From Marinobacter psychrophilus (GTDB lineage: Bacteria > Pseudomonadota > Gammaproteobacteria > Pseudomonadales > Oleiphilaceae): a stretch of 64,000 nucleotides of DNA. The stretch is taken from positions 3,906,001 to 3,970,000 of the forward strand of contig NZ_CP011494.1 of NCBI RefSeq assembly GCF_001043175.1, read 5' to 3'. How positions within the stretch are numbered: the stretch's first letter is position 1; each line of letters begins with the position of its first letter. This document shows positions 7,918 through 15,347 of the stretch, piece after piece. The translations under genes and the position numbers were made by a program. The notes below the pieces were generated by a model that worked only from the letters and a program-made list of their open reading frames with translations, was not told the origin of the DNA and made no database searches.

Positions 7918-8652
7918 TTCAACCACCTGACCTGACCAATTGTCATCTAGTTTTTCAGCCACAACTAGAGAGTTTTGATTCTTAGATGCACAAGCAAGTA
8001 GTCCAGTATTTGACCATATTGCACTTTTACCTATAGGAGCCCTATTACCTGTTGGTTGATTATGATTAGCCATTGCAACAAGCATGTTATATTTATTAGC
8101 ATAAGCAGCCATTACAGCTGTATCAGAATTATAGCCACCTTCTGTAATTAACACTCCAGCGATATAAACAGAAGCTCCTAGTTCAGAACAAGTAAGAGCA
8201 TGGTTTGGATTGTTGGTGTCAGCACAAATAGCATTAGCAATTTTTGTATTCTCAATGGTTATACAATTATGAGTAGTGCCGCGATTAAAAAATGCCTCTT
8301 CACCAGAATGCAGGTGGATTTTTTCATAAGTATCTACTGTGCCTAATTGAGAAATGATAATAAGCCCAATCTTTGGCAAACCATCTGACTTCAAAGGGGC
8401 GCCAACACCAATTTTTATATTATTTTCCATTGCAGAGTCAATTAAAGGTTTTAACCGACTATCATCAGTCGAGAATGCAAGTTTAGCGGCTAATTCTGGC
8501 TCATAACCTGTAAGAGATAATTCAGGAAAGACAATATAGGAAACTCCAATCTGACTTGCTTTTTCTATGGCAAGTAAATGAGTTTTGATATTTTCACCAA
8601 TATCACCTTTTATAGATGACACTTGAGCTACTGCAATCTTTAAATTTGACAC
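7912..8652 (-). CDS. Carbon-nitrogen hydrolase (nitrilase superfamily, integron cassette)
   Basis: A 246-residue amidase/nitrilase-fold enzyme hydrolysing a non-peptide C-N bond. The Glu-Lys-Cys triad is visible: Glu in VFPELSLTGY (about residue 44), Lys in YEKIHL (about 109) and Cys in AICADTNNP (about 142). Start is a GTG at 8652 with AAGGA eight bases upstream; it overlaps the left box of the next attC. The gene is markedly AT-rich. Substrate is not predictable; omega-amidase-like or other short amides are possible. Confidence 0.88.
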   Translation of the reverse strand: MSNLKIAVAQVSSIKGDIGENIKTHLLAIEKASQIGVSYIVFPELSLTGYEPELAAKLAFSTDDSRLKPLIDSAMENNIKIGVGAPLKSDGLPKIGLIIISQLGTVDTYEKIHLHSGEEAFFNRGTTHNCITIENTKIANAICADTNNPNHALTCSELGASVYIAGVLITEGGYNSDTAVMAAYANKYNMLVAMANHNQPTGNRAPIGKSAIWSNTGLLACASKNQNSLVVAEKLDDNWSGQVVEI

Positions 8653-8751
8653 CTAACCGTCCTTGAAATATGACGCTGAAATAAGCAGCGGCCCGACAGG
8701 GGCGTCCGGTGGAGGCCGCAAGCCGGAACGAACTTGATTGACTTGTTAACT
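8651..8751 (-). other. attC site (cupin cassette)
   Basis: Right box GTTAACT (8745-8751). Two left-box candidates exist: ACCTAAC (8651-8657) and a degenerate ATATGAC (8668-8674). The stem following the second matches the family at 6881 and 9141, so the extra 17 bp may be an addition. The exact cassette boundary is uncertain. Confidence 0.68.
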
Positions 8752-8754
8752 GAT

Positions 8755-9120
8755 TCAGATCCAAACGTCGTTCTCTGCCGTTTTGCTACCAGCCTCGCCG
8801 CCGGTATTCACAACGCCACGTGGCTCGATAAGCAAAATTTTTGCCTCATGTTCCGCATAAGGCTTGTGCTGGATACCTTTCGGGACAACGTACATTTCAC
8901 CCTCAGACAGATTTACAGACCCATCTCTGAAATCAATTCTCAGACTACCCTCAAGCACGATGAACGTCTCGTCTGTATCCGTGTGATCATGCCAAACGAA
9001 CTCACCTTGGATTTTAACGACCTTGAATTGGTAGTCATTCATCTCGGCGATGACCTTTGGTGACCATTGCTCAACGAAGAGGCCGAGCTTGTTTTTGAAA
9101 TTTACCGCCTGATAGCTCAT
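8755..9120 (-). CDS. Cupin domain-containing protein (integron cassette)
   Basis: A 121-residue single-domain cupin, a small beta-barrel that usually binds a metal. Motif 1 is seen as WHDHTDTDETFIVLEGSLRI (about residues 44-63), with its two His and Glu ligands, and motif 2 as GEMYVVPKGIQHKPYA (about 73-88) with a third His. Function is unknown; isomerase, dioxygenase or sugar-binding roles occur in the family. Start ATG 9120. Not close to the DHCW-type cupin cassettes elsewhere in the array. Confidence 0.87.
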   Translation of the reverse strand: MSYQAVNFKNKLGLFVEQWSPKVIAEMNDYQFKVVKIQGEFVWHDHTDTDETFIVLEGSLRIDFRDGSVNLSEGEMYVVPKGIQHKPYAEHEAKILLIEPRGVVNTGGEAGSKTAENDVWI

Positions 9121-9140
9121 GTGAACCCCTTTTCAGTAAC

Positions 9141-9226
9141 AGTTAACGCCGAAAATAAGCGGCGCGCGTAAGCGCGTTCCGTGGAGGCCCGATAGGGCCA
9201 CAACGAACTTGATTGACTTGTTGGGC
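9141..9226 (-). other. attC site (LysE cassette)
   Basis: About 86 bp, bounded by AGTTAAC (9141-9147) and GTTGGGC (9220-9226), with arms GGCGCGCGTAAGCGCG and TGGAGGCCCGATAGGGCC forming hairpins. Confidence 0.78.
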
Positions 9227-9249
9227 GGCACCACTACTACTCTTCGAGC

Positions 9250-9873
9250 CTATGAGCGTTGAGACTTGAACCCAAGTAAAAGAGCTGTCCCAATTAGGCC
9301 CGCTCCTGAAAATCTCTCAACCCATACCTGTTTTCTGTTGCTTAATTTCGTTGCTATCCAGTTCCCACACTTACCGTAGGTGCTGAGAAATATGCCGTCG
9401 ATCACGATGTAGGACAAGCCCAGCACAAGAACTTGTGGGAACAAGCTATGAGTAGAACTCAGAAATTGTGGAAATAGAGCGGCAAAGAATACAACTGCCT
9501 TAGGATTAGCGGCTGAAGTGATGAACCCACGAGCCCACAGACTTTTCAACGATGCTTTGAAGACAGGTGCGGCTGCGGCACGCGTTGTGAACGATTTAAT
9601 AATCTGACGCGTGCCGAGCCAAACCAAATAGCTCACGCCCAGCCATTTCACAACGGAGAACCCGTATTTGGAAGCGTTCAAAGCCGCTGCCAATCCGAGC
9701 CCTGCCAAGACAATTTGAATGACATTTGCTGTTAAGTCCCCTGCGGCCGTGGCAAGAGACCTTTGAAACCCATTCGACGTACTGACAGAAAGCATGAGCA
9801 AATGACTCGGCCCGGGTGTACACATAAACAGCAGTACCGTACCGACATATAGAGCCCATGTTTCAATAGTCAT
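9250..9873 (-). CDS. LysE family translocator (integron cassette)
   Basis: A 207-residue inner-membrane exporter of the LysE/RhtB family, which exports amino acids or related small compounds. The family N-terminal motif PGPSHLL is at about residues 19-25, with six hydrophobic segments predicted by eye and the NPKAVVFFAALFPQF motif near 123. Start ATG 9873 with AGGA nine bases upstream. About 95 bp of AT-rich DNA lie between this start and the next attC, long enough to hold a promoter, though I see no clear -35/-10 pair. Confidence 0.88.
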   Translation of the reverse strand: MTIETWALYVGTVLLFMCTPGPSHLLMLSVSTSNGFQRSLATAAGDLTANVIQIVLAGLGLAAALNASKYGFSVVKWLGVSYLVWLGTRQIIKSFTTRAAAAPVFKASLKSLWARGFITSAANPKAVVFFAALFPQFLSSTHSLFPQVLVLGLSYIVIDGIFLSTYGKCGNWIATKLSNRKQVWVERFSGAGLIGTALLLGFKSQRS

Positions 9874-9968
9874 TTTGAGTTCCTACTGGTTGAGTCGGTA
9901 TTTCATGTTTAATAATCCAATATGAGCATTTTTCGTTTTACCGGAATCATGCATGCCACATCAATGCC

Positions 9969-10022
9969 GCCCAACGCCCAAAGCAGCGGTGCAAAGCGTC
10001 CGCCTGCCTTTGCTTGTTAGGT
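9969..10022 (-). other. attC site (GNAT cassette 2)
   Basis: Short attC of about 54 bp, bounded by GCCCAAC (9969-9975) and GTTAGGT (10016-10022). The arms CAAAGCAGCGG and CCGCCTGCCTTTG pair. Confidence 0.8.
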
Positions 10023-10053
10023 GCATCGCCAACTAAGCGCATAATCTCCCTCA

Positions 10054-10650
10054 TTAAACGCCTGGTCGGCTCAACAGATAATTGAGTTGTGCACGAACCT
10101 CAGGCCATTCGCCCTTGTGCAGACTATACATCACAGTGTCTCGAATGGTGCCGTCGCGGCGAAGTACGTTGCCCCGGATCACACCATCCTTCTTCGCGCC
10201 TAGACGCTCGATCGCACGCTGGCTGGCGTAGTTAAAGTTGTCGGTGCGCCAGCCGACTACGTTACAGCCCAACGTGTCGAAAGCGTGCGCCAACAGCAAT
10301 AGCTTGCAGGTGGTATTGACATGGGTGCGCTGGACACGCTTTGCATACCACGTGTAGCCAATTTCCACTCGTTTTACCGCGGGTAGAATATCGTGGTAAC
10401 TAGTGGAGCCAAGCACCTCACCGCTAGCCTCTTCGATAACAGCGAATGCCATGCGGTGGCCATCCTCTCGAGCTTGCAGAGCGGTATCAATATATCCGCG
10501 CGTCTCGTCGGGTGAAGGCACCGATGTGATGCGCAGGTTCCACAATTCTCCATCCACGGCGGCGGCCCGCAGGCCGGCTTCATGATTGAGTTCGAGCGGC
10601 ACGAGACTTAAGCCGCGTGCGGTGAGAGTGATCGGTTCAACAAAGATCAT
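10054..10650 (-). CDS. GNAT family N-acetyltransferase, RimJ/RimL type (integron cassette)
   Basis: A 198-residue acetyltransferase of the RimJ/RimL-like GNAT subgroup. The C-terminal NYASQRAIERLGAKKDGVIR motif (about residues 145-164) and the acetyl-CoA region VEIGYTWYAKRVQRTHVNT (about 92-110) are typical; members acetylate protein N-termini, ribosomal proteins or small molecules. Start ATG 10650. GC content is higher than in neighbouring cassettes, which points to a different source genome. Confidence 0.87.
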   Translation of the reverse strand: MIFVEPITLTARGLSLVPLELNHEAGLRAAAVDGELWNLRITSVPSPDETRGYIDTALQAREDGHRMAFAVIEEASGEVLGSTSYHDILPAVKRVEIGYTWYAKRVQRTHVNTTCKLLLLAHAFDTLGCNVVGWRTDNFNYASQRAIERLGAKKDGVIRGNVLRRDGTIRDTVMYSLHKGEWPEVRAQLNYLLSRPGV

Positions 10651-10686
10651 GGTGTATTCAAATACCTTTGGTGGTGGTCACGGAGA

Positions 10687-10762
10687 GCCTAACGTTTGGT
10701 TAAGGGGCGGGCTTTAACCCGTCCCAATGAGCGCAGCGAACGGTTTGAACCAGTTGTTAGGC
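10687..10762 (-). other. attC site (DHCW cupin cassette, copy 1)
   Basis: About 76 bp, bounded by GCCTAAC (10687-10693) and GTTAGGC (10756-10762). Its copy 5775 bp away (16462) has a changed left box. Confidence 0.8.
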
Positions 10763-10769
10763 ATTTCAT

Positions 10770-11099
10770 TCAGTCGACAACAAATAGCTTTGCACCGATA
10801 CCTGTGTATGAACGATGTGGTTCAGCATTGTCCGCGACTTGGTAGCTCATGCCGTGTTTGAGAGTGAATTTTCGGCCGTCTTCGAGTTCCGTATGCAACT
10901 CACCCTCGATACATAGAAGTATATGCCCTTTGGTGCACCAATGATCAGCTAAGTAGCCAGGTGTGTACTCCACCATACGAACTCTGATATTTCCAAAGTG
11001 TTGGGTGTGCCAATAGGCATAACCTGTTTCGCCAGCATGCTCGGTTGGTTTAATACTGGACCAGTCGGTTGTCCCGAAGGGAATATTGGATATTTGCAT
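10770..11099 (-). CDS. DHCW-motif cupin fold protein, copy 1 (integron cassette)
   Basis: A 109-residue small cupin. The DHCW sequence that names the group appears reversed in order here as DHWC (LADHWCTKGHILLCIEGEL, about residues 50-70), with the His and Glu expected to bind metal. Function is unknown. The ATG at 11099 (MQISNIPFG) is preferred; the frame is open to 11138 but that part is attC sequence. It is more than 98 percent identical by eye to the copy at 16545 (one Gly-to-Asp difference seen, EDGRKF against EDDRKF). Confidence 0.82.
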   Translation of the reverse strand: MQISNIPFGTTDWSSIKPTEHAGETGYAYWHTQHFGNIRVRMVEYTPGYLADHWCTKGHILLCIEGELHTELEDGRKFTLKHGMSYQVADNAEPHRSYTGIGAKLFVVD

Positions 11100-11120
11100 T
11101 AGTAGCCCTGAGTGGTGATT

Positions 11121-11178
11121 GCCTAACGCCCAAAGCAACCACGCGTCTTTTGGCGTCGGCCGCCTTTGATTGTTAGTT
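11121..11178 (-). other. attC site (enoyl-CoA hydratase cassette, copy 1)
   Basis: About 58 bp, bounded by GCCTAAC (11121-11127) and GTTAGTT (11172-11178). Arms CAAAGCAACC and CGGCCGCCTTTG give the stem. Confidence 0.78.
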
Positions 11179-11193
11179 TTGAAGATGAAGCAC

Positions 11194-11943
11194 TTAGTTA
11201 TCTTGAAACACAGGCTTGCGCTTTTGAAGAAAAGCCATCATTCCTTCCTGACTTTCCGAATTACCTAACGTGTTTAACACCGCTTGTCTTTCCATTCGGA
11301 ATGATTCATCTTGAGACATATCATCGCCTTTAATAATAACGGGCATAATCTCTCGCATGGCAATCGGCGGCTGGGTTGTCAACTCTAAACCTAATTCAAT
11401 GGCTCGATTTTTCAATTGATTGTTTTCAACGACCTCATTCACCAAGCCAATACGATAGGCCTCAGGGCCATCTATTTTTTTAGACCGCAGTACCATATCC
11501 AATGAATGCATTCGGCCGACCAAGCGCGTTAAACGTGTATTTCCACCCCATGCGGGTACAGTACCCAAGTCCATTTCTGGCAGTCCAATTTTACAGCCTT
11601 CTTTAGCTGCTAATCTAAAATGGCATGACATGGGTAATTCTAAGCCACCGCCCAGACAATAACCGAAAAGCGTGGCAATCACCGGTTTTCCTAAAAGCTC
11701 AATGGCTGATAACACCCTTAGTCTTTGGTCGAATAGCGCTTCCAATTCATTCGGGTTGGCTAGCTTGGGTCCTAACTCTTTTAAGTTCATGCCAGCAGAA
11801 AAGTTTTCCTCCCCTTCCGCTGTAAACAATACGGCTCGAATCGAACTGTCTTTTTTTAACTTGGGTATCAGGGTTTCCAACTCGTCCATAAACTCCAGAG
11901 TCATTTTGTTCCATGGCGCATCATTTATTGAAATGATAGCCAA
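11194..11943 (-). CDS. Enoyl-CoA hydratase/isomerase family protein, copy 1; upstream start blocked by stop
   Basis: Crotonase-fold protein acting on acyl-CoA thioesters. FSAGMNL (oxyanion loop), GYCLGGGLELPMSCHF and GLPEMDLGTVPAWGGNTRL carry the usual glycines and both acidic positions. The open frame can only begin at a TTG (11943, 249 residues). Upstream in the same frame is ATG AGT TAA at 11991-11983 followed by NEIKPFLYTRQGG, which looks like the true N-terminus, so codon 3 is a stop. The product is either an N-terminally shortened protein, re-initiated, or lost. The second copy (16969) has the same stop. Confidence 0.75.
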   Translation of the reverse strand: MAIISINDAPWNKMTLEFMDELETLIPKLKKDSSIRAVLFTAEGEENFSAGMNLKELGPKLANPNELEALFDQRLRVLSAIELLGKPVIATLFGYCLGGGLELPMSCHFRLAAKEGCKIGLPEMDLGTVPAWGGNTRLTRLVGRMHSLDMVLRSKKIDGPEAYRIGLVNEVVENNQLKNRAIELGLELTTQPPIAMREIMPVIIKGDDMSQDESFRMERQAVLNTLGNSESQEGMMAFLQKRKPVFQDN

Positions 11944-12058
11944 GCCACCCTGCCGAGTATAAAGGAAAGGCTTAATCTCGTTTTAACTCATGGTTTTACC
12001 CTGTTTATTATTATTGCTGATACAGTAACTATTATCTTGCCTATAACTTTTATCCAAA

Positions 12059-12163
12059 AACTAACGCCCGGCTAACCGCGCAAATGTTTGATGGCGGCTT
12101 TTTTGCGTTTCTTTGCAAAAAAGATGACAGCGAATATTTGTCCGTTTGAGCCGTTTGTTATGT
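12059..12163 (-). other. attC site (membrane protein cassette)
   Basis: About 105 bp, bounded by AACTAAC (12059-12065) and GTTATGT (12157-12163). The long hairpin contains TTTTTTGCG and CAAAAAAG arms shared with the attC sites at 17834 and 18344. Confidence 0.8.
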
Positions 12164-12167
12164 GATT

Positions 12168-12605
12168 TTATAAATTCTGCCATATAGCAATTAACCCCAT
12201 CAAATGGAATACACCAATTACTAAACAAATAGCTGAACTCCAAACCCAAAACGCCAGACTATTTTGTTTTATTTGAGGGTGATCAGATACAAATGGAACA
12301 ATTATTCCACCTAGACCACGAATTAAATAAATAGCTGTAATTGCTGATAAAGCAGTTTTTAGAAATGGCATACTTGGAAAAAAACCTGCACCAGACCAAG
12401 CATAAAAAGCCCATAAAAATAAAATGGTAGCTATAGAAAGAGTAATAACAGTAGGCTTTAAAGAGCCCTTTTCAGCAATCAAGGCCATTGACTCTCCTGC
12501 ACCAAAAAAACGATACCAACGTGGCCCGCCAATGACTACACCAATATGTAGGCAAGCTGCCAAAAAACTAAATGAGCCAGCGATGATAAGTAGATCAATA
12601 TTCAT
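12168..12605 (-). CDS. Conserved four-helix membrane protein of unknown function (integron cassette)
   Basis: A 145-residue protein with four hydrophobic segments: about residues 4-25, 52-72, 82-102 and 120-140. A loop between the first two carries GGPRWYRFFGAGESMA. I recognise this as a type of small integral membrane protein often called hypothetical; no function can be given. Start ATG 12605. The gene is AT-rich. Cassette neighbours give no functional hint. Confidence 0.75.
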   Translation of the reverse strand: MNIDLLIIAGSFSFLAACLHIGVVIGGPRWYRFFGAGESMALIAEKGSLKPTVITLSIATILFLWAFYAWSGAGFFPSMPFLKTALSAITAIYLIRGLGGIIVPFVSDHPQIKQNSLAFWVWSSAICLVIGVFHLMGLIAIWQNL

Positions 12606-12629
12606 GGAAAATGCTCGAGTATTTCATTC

Positions 12630-12693
12630 ACATAACGCTTCGCGTAACCGGCGGCAAAAAGCAGAGCGAGGAAAGAGCGCCGCTTTTTACCGT
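12630..12693 (-). other. attC site, left part, split by an IS element (DUF2569 cassette)
   Basis: Left box ACATAAC (12630-12636) and inner arm CGGCGGCAAAAAG. The remainder of the site (ending in GTTAGGC at 13984-13990) lies on the other side of the IS3-family insertion. Joining 12630-12693 to 13968-13990 rebuilds a normal attC of about 87 bp. Confidence 0.8.
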
Positions 12694-12726
12694 TGGACTT
12701 CCCCCCAATAAGATGGACACGCCCCA

Positions 12727-13611
12727 TCAGTTAATTCCTTCGAACTCTATCGGAGTCCGGTAACCAAGGCCACTGTGCAGCCGTTGGGTATTATAAAATC
12801 CCTCAATATAGGCTTTTATATGTTTTCGTAATTGCCGCATTGTCACGAAGCTGGTTGCATGCAGTAATTCTCCCTTGAGGGTCTTGAAGAACGACTCCAC
12901 CTCCGCATTATCAGTGCACTGGCCGGGGCGATTCATGCTGTGCCGTACCCGGTGTTGATTCAGCAAAGCCTGTGTTTTGTGAGCGCGGTATTCGATGCCA
13001 CGATCCGTATGGAGCAACAGGTCTGACACTGGTTTCCGGCTAGTGAAAGCCTCGCGGAGTGTGGCTCGGGCAAAGTCTGCACTCAGATTCTCTCCCAGCC
13101 GCCAACTGATGATGCGTCGTGAATACAGATCCAGCACTACGGCCAGGAACACATATTTTTCACCCAGCTTTATGTAGGTGACATCACTGCTCCACTGCTG
13201 GTTCGTTGAAGCCGGTTTGTCAGCCTCAAGCCGATAATTTGGCAGTGCCTTCAGGTCATCCCTGCGTTTTGTCATACGCCGGTAAACGCGCATTACACGG
13301 GCTTTCATGCCCCATTCCCGCATGACTCTCGCGACTCGGTTTTCACCCACAACCAGCCCTTCTCTGCGCAGGGCCTGATAGACACGGGGGCTGCCATAGC
13401 GGCCTTTGCTGTCGTTGTAGACTCTTCGGACCTTCAACAACAACTCTGCCTTCTCAGCCGCCCTCTGACTGGGCTTCCTGGTTGCCCAGGCGTAGTATCC
13501 CGAACGTGAAACCTTGAGGTGCCGACAAAGCGACTTTACGCCGTGTTCCCGCCGGTGTTTCCAGACGAATCGGAACGCTTCCGTCGTTCCTCTGCCTGAA
13601 AACGTTGAAAC
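12727..13611 (-). CDS. IS3-family transposase OrfB (DDE catalytic part)
   Basis: Catalytic transposase half. The DDE triad is visible in WSSDVTYI, LHTDRGIEY and NAEVESFFKTL, with C-terminal YNTQRLHSGLGYRTPIEF. Conserved N-terminal sequence (RHLKVSRSGYYAW) continues in frame upstream of the first Met at 13443 to the slippery site, so OrfB is probably made mainly as an OrfAB fusion by -1 frameshifting. I place the start at the frameshift point (13611). The rk-like region GRYGSPRVYQALR precedes the integrase core. Confidence 0.88.
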   Translation of the reverse strand, partial: VSTFSGRGTTEAFRFVWKHRREHGVKSLCRHLKVSRSGYYAWATRKPSQRAAEKAELLLKVRRVYNDSKGRYGSPRVYQALRREGLVVGENRVARVMREWGMKARVMRVYRRMTKRRDDLKALPNYRLEADKPASTNQQWSSDVTYIKLGEKYVFLAVVLDLYSRRIISWRLGENLSADFARATLREAFTSRKPVSDLLLHTDRGIEYRAHKTQALLNQHRVRHSMNRPGQCTDNAEVESFFKTLKGELLHATSFVTMRQLRKHIKAYIEGFYNTQRLHSGLGYRTPIEFEGIN

Positions 13612-13907
13612 TTTTTTAAGATGTCGTTTTCCTCCTGAAGCTCCGATATACGGCGTTTAAGGCGGGCAACCTCATCCTGTTCCTGTATCTTCTTTTTGGC
13701 GTCTACTGGCGCTTTCTTGACCCGTTTCATGGCGAATTTTCCCTCTCGGTACTCCTTACGCCAGCGTGACAGCATGAAAGGGTGAATATCCAGCGCTTCG
13801 GCAACGCTTTTCACACTGCGATGGGCCTGGTGGCTCCATTCCACCGCTTTGACTTTGAACTCAGTGCTGTACCGCTGAGTTTTCTTCCCCGTGATCATCT
13901 CCGGCAT
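13536..13907 (-). CDS. IS3-family transposase OrfA (helix-turn-helix, leucine zipper)
   Basis: A 123-residue DNA-binding protein that recognises the IS ends. Helix-turn-helix is at about residues 20-50 (FKVKAVEWSHQ, LDIHPFMLSRWRKEY). A coiled-coil/leucine-zipper stretch follows (VARLKRRISELQEENDILKK, about 80-99). The start at 13907 (MPEMITGKKTQ) sits close to the right inverted repeat, where the IS promoter is expected. Confidence 0.88.
   Translation of the reverse strand: MPEMITGKKTQRYSTEFKVKAVEWSHQAHRSVKSVAEALDIHPFMLSRWRKEYREGKFAMKRVKKAPVDAKKKIQEQDEVARLKRRISELQEENDILKKFQRFQAEERRKRSDSSGNTGGNTA
13611..13617 (-). promoter_or_regulatory. Predicted -1 programmed frameshift site (A6G)
   Basis: On the minus strand the sequence reads TTAAAAAAGTTT. 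Slipping back one base at AAAAAAG joins OrfA (…NDILKK) to the OrfB frame (VSTFSGRG…), which then continues without a stop to 12727. A6G heptamers are the usual frameshift signal in IS3-family elements; use here is inferred. Confidence 0.7.
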
Positions 13908-13967
13908 CGCTTTGCTCCTCTTGCGGAGTTATCGATGCGTGTCCACTAAACCGGGGGAAGTCCACGT

Positions 13968-13990
13968 CCGAGTTGACGCGATTGTTAGGC
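13968..13990 (-). other. attC site, right part, split by an IS element (DUF2569 cassette)
   Basis: Remaining arm and right box GTTAGGC (13984-13990) of the attC whose left part is at 12630-12693. The TAA stop-region of the DUF2569 gene follows immediately. Confidence 0.78.
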
Positions 13991-13993
13991 AAT

Positions 13994-14470
13994 TTATTTG
14001 CCAAACGTTGTTTTCACCCGTTTTGAAACGAGCATGTATGGAACCCATATCAGCGTAACGATGAGCGTGCGTCCAAACTCCTTGACAGTTTCAGCATCGA
14101 ATACAGGCTCATTGGGAAGCACCAACTTTATTGCTAAAGCATCGATAAGAATAAAAGCCAGAGTAAATAGCAACATACCGATGTACCACTTCGGGAATTC
14201 CTTCTTCTTTGAAAAGAATAGGACAGCGACAAATATCCACGCTAAAACTAACCCTCCGTTTATCGCCATTTCTCCAAATAGAATTGGCGCCCAGATTGGG
14301 TTGTAAGCTTCGGCTCCTGGTGTAGTTAGCGCTGCCCAAGATCCATTAGAAAACATTTCTGAATAGATTGGAAACACCATGGCGATAACTCGCAGCGGCG
14401 AAATGATAATACCTAGCCCCACCAGCACCAGCCAGCCGCCTAGTCCTTCAAGGTTTTTTTCTTCTGCCAT
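13994..14470 (-). CDS. DUF2569 domain-containing membrane protein (integron cassette)
   Basis: A 158-residue inner-membrane protein of the DUF2569 family, function unknown. The family N-terminus GLGGWLVLVGLGIIISPLR (about residues 8-26) is clear, followed by three more hydrophobic segments (about 62-86, 94-115, 130-148). Start ATG 14470. An IS has entered its attC about 30 bp past the stop, so the gene itself is intact but the cassette can probably no longer be excised normally. Confidence 0.85.
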   Translation of the reverse strand: MAEEKNLEGLGGWLVLVGLGIIISPLRVIAMVFPIYSEMFSNGSWAALTTPGAEAYNPIWAPILFGEMAINGGLVLAWIFVAVLFFSKKKEFPKWYIGMLLFTLAFILIDALAIKLVLPNEPVFDAETVKEFGRTLIVTLIWVPYMLVSKRVKTTFGK

Positions 14471-14485
14471 GCCTTTCTCCTAATT

Positions 14486-14546
14486 TCTTAACGCCAAGCG
14501 AAGCGGCGGCTGAAAGCCGTCCGCCTTACACGACTGGATATCACTG
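14486..14546 (-). other. Degenerate attC site (GFA protein cassette 2)
   Basis: Left box TCTTAAC (14486-14492) and a clear hairpin (CGGCGGCTGAAAGCCGTCCGCC), but no good GTTRRRY right box; the nearest is CTGGATA at about 14534. The site appears decayed, so the next cassette may be fixed in place. Confidence 0.55.
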
Positions 14547-14548
14547 TC

Positions 14549-14947
14549 TCAGTCATACTCCGCATTCTGAGACAGATCGTCCGTAATCTCGAACCAGGGA
14601 GCCTTGCTGCCCACGAATACGTGGCGCCCTGCTTTTACTCCCGGGTCGGTATCGAGTGTTCCGAGTGGAAAGCCATAGATCTCGGGATTTGCGTCGAATT
14701 TTGTGTAGAGGCTAGAACCGCAGTTTGAGCAAAAGCCCTTGTGCTCACCCGGAGAAGATTCGTAGAACTTCATCAACTCCTGACCTTTGACGGTGTGCCA
14801 GTCAGAAGATTGAACCTTAGCGCGGGTTCTGAATGCGGAGGCATGCAGCTTCCGGCACATTGAGCAATGACAGTTCAGGACATCGGTCAGCGGACCGTTG
14901 ATTTCGTATTGAATGCCTCCGCAGAGACAGCTACCCGTGTTCTTCAT
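14549..14947 (-). CDS. GFA family protein, second of three (integron cassette)
   Basis: A 132-residue zinc-binding GFA-family protein. Cys motifs: SCLCGG near residue 6, NCHCSMCRK near 25 and FCSNCGSSL near 70. The ATG at 14947 has AAGGAGG eight bases upstream and begins right before family homology; upstream codons to 15061 are attC sequence. It shares the family pattern but not close identity with the GFA genes at 5848 and 18908, so the three came in independently. Confidence 0.86.
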   Translation of the reverse strand: MKNTGSCLCGGIQYEINGPLTDVLNCHCSMCRKLHASAFRTRAKVQSSDWHTVKGQELMKFYESSPGEHKGFCSNCGSSLYTKFDANPEIYGFPLGTLDTDPGVKAGRHVFVGSKAPWFEITDDLSQNAEYD

Positions 14948-14965
14948 AAATGCACCTCCTTGTGT

Positions 14966-15035
14966 GATAACGCTTGGCTTTGCGGCGTGCCGGAGCGCCA
15001 GCGTAGGTGCGTCCGACAGCAGCCCTTGGTTAAAT
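14966..15035 (-). other. attC site (ccdAB cassette)
   Basis: About 70 bp, bounded by TGATAAC (14966-14972) and GTTAAAT (15029-15035). It lies at the left end of the ccdAB cassette, so ccdAB reads away from its own attC, opposite to all other cassettes. Confidence 0.72.
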
Positions 15036-15101
15036 GCTTGAATGCGCACTACCATGCGCATAAAGTGAGACTGTGCACTAAATAGCCACTTGGAGGCTCG
15101 A

Positions 15102-15347
15102 ATGGGCGAACTCTACAACGCAGCCGCACCGAAAAAAGCTGCGAATCTCTCAGTCAATAGCGATCTGCTGCGTAAGACCCGTGAACTGAACATTAATCTG
15201 TCTGCTACCCTGGAGCGAGCACTGAAAGAAGAACTCTCCAAACGCGAAGCAGAACAATGGGTTGAAGAAAACAGCGCTGCAATAAAAAGTTATAACGATT
15301 TTGTCGAACAACATGGATGCTTCGGCGACGAATTCAGGGAATTTTGA
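15102..15347 (+). CDS. ccdA: CcdA-family antitoxin (integron cassette, inverted)
   Basis: An 81-residue type II antitoxin. The N-terminal ribbon-helix-helix (KKAANLSVNSDLLRKTRELN, about residues 10-29) binds the operator, and the C-terminal tail NDFVEQHGCFGDEFREF is the flexible part that neutralises CcdB; both match CcdA. ATG 15102 has GGAGG seven bases upstream. The stop overlaps the toxin start (TGATG), so the two are translationally coupled. It is on the plus strand, against the cassette direction, so it must have its own promoter in 15036-15100. Confidence 0.92.
   Translation: MGELYNAAAPKKAANLSVNSDLLRKTRELNINLSATLERALKEELSKREAEQWVEENSAAIKSYNDFVEQHGCFGDEFREF

Larger units (their letters stand above)
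10687..12058 (-). repeat. Duplicated two-cassette block, copy 1
   Basis: A DHCW cupin cassette and an enoyl-CoA hydratase cassette with their two attC sites. Every landmark recurs 5775 bp further right (16462-17833) with no length difference and only scattered base changes. The similarity ends at or next to the attC boxes on both sides, as expected for cassette-level duplication rather than a random segmental event. Confidence 0.85.
12694..13964 (-). mobile_element. IS3-family insertion sequence (1271 bp)
   Basis: Complete element with terminal inverted repeats beginning TGGACTTCCCCC at both ends (left from 12694; right end at 13964 read on the other strand), and a further shared GTGGACACGC/ATGGACACGC segment. 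It is flanked by a 3-bp direct repeat CGT (12691-12693 and 13965-13967), the expected target duplication. It carries orfA and orfB in overlapping frames with an A6G slippery sequence. It looks intact and may still be mobile. It sits inside an attC. Confidence 0.92.

Noticed and set aside
14109..14339. Overlapping minus-strand frame inside the DUF2569 gene
   Set aside because: A shadow frame of a well-supported membrane protein.
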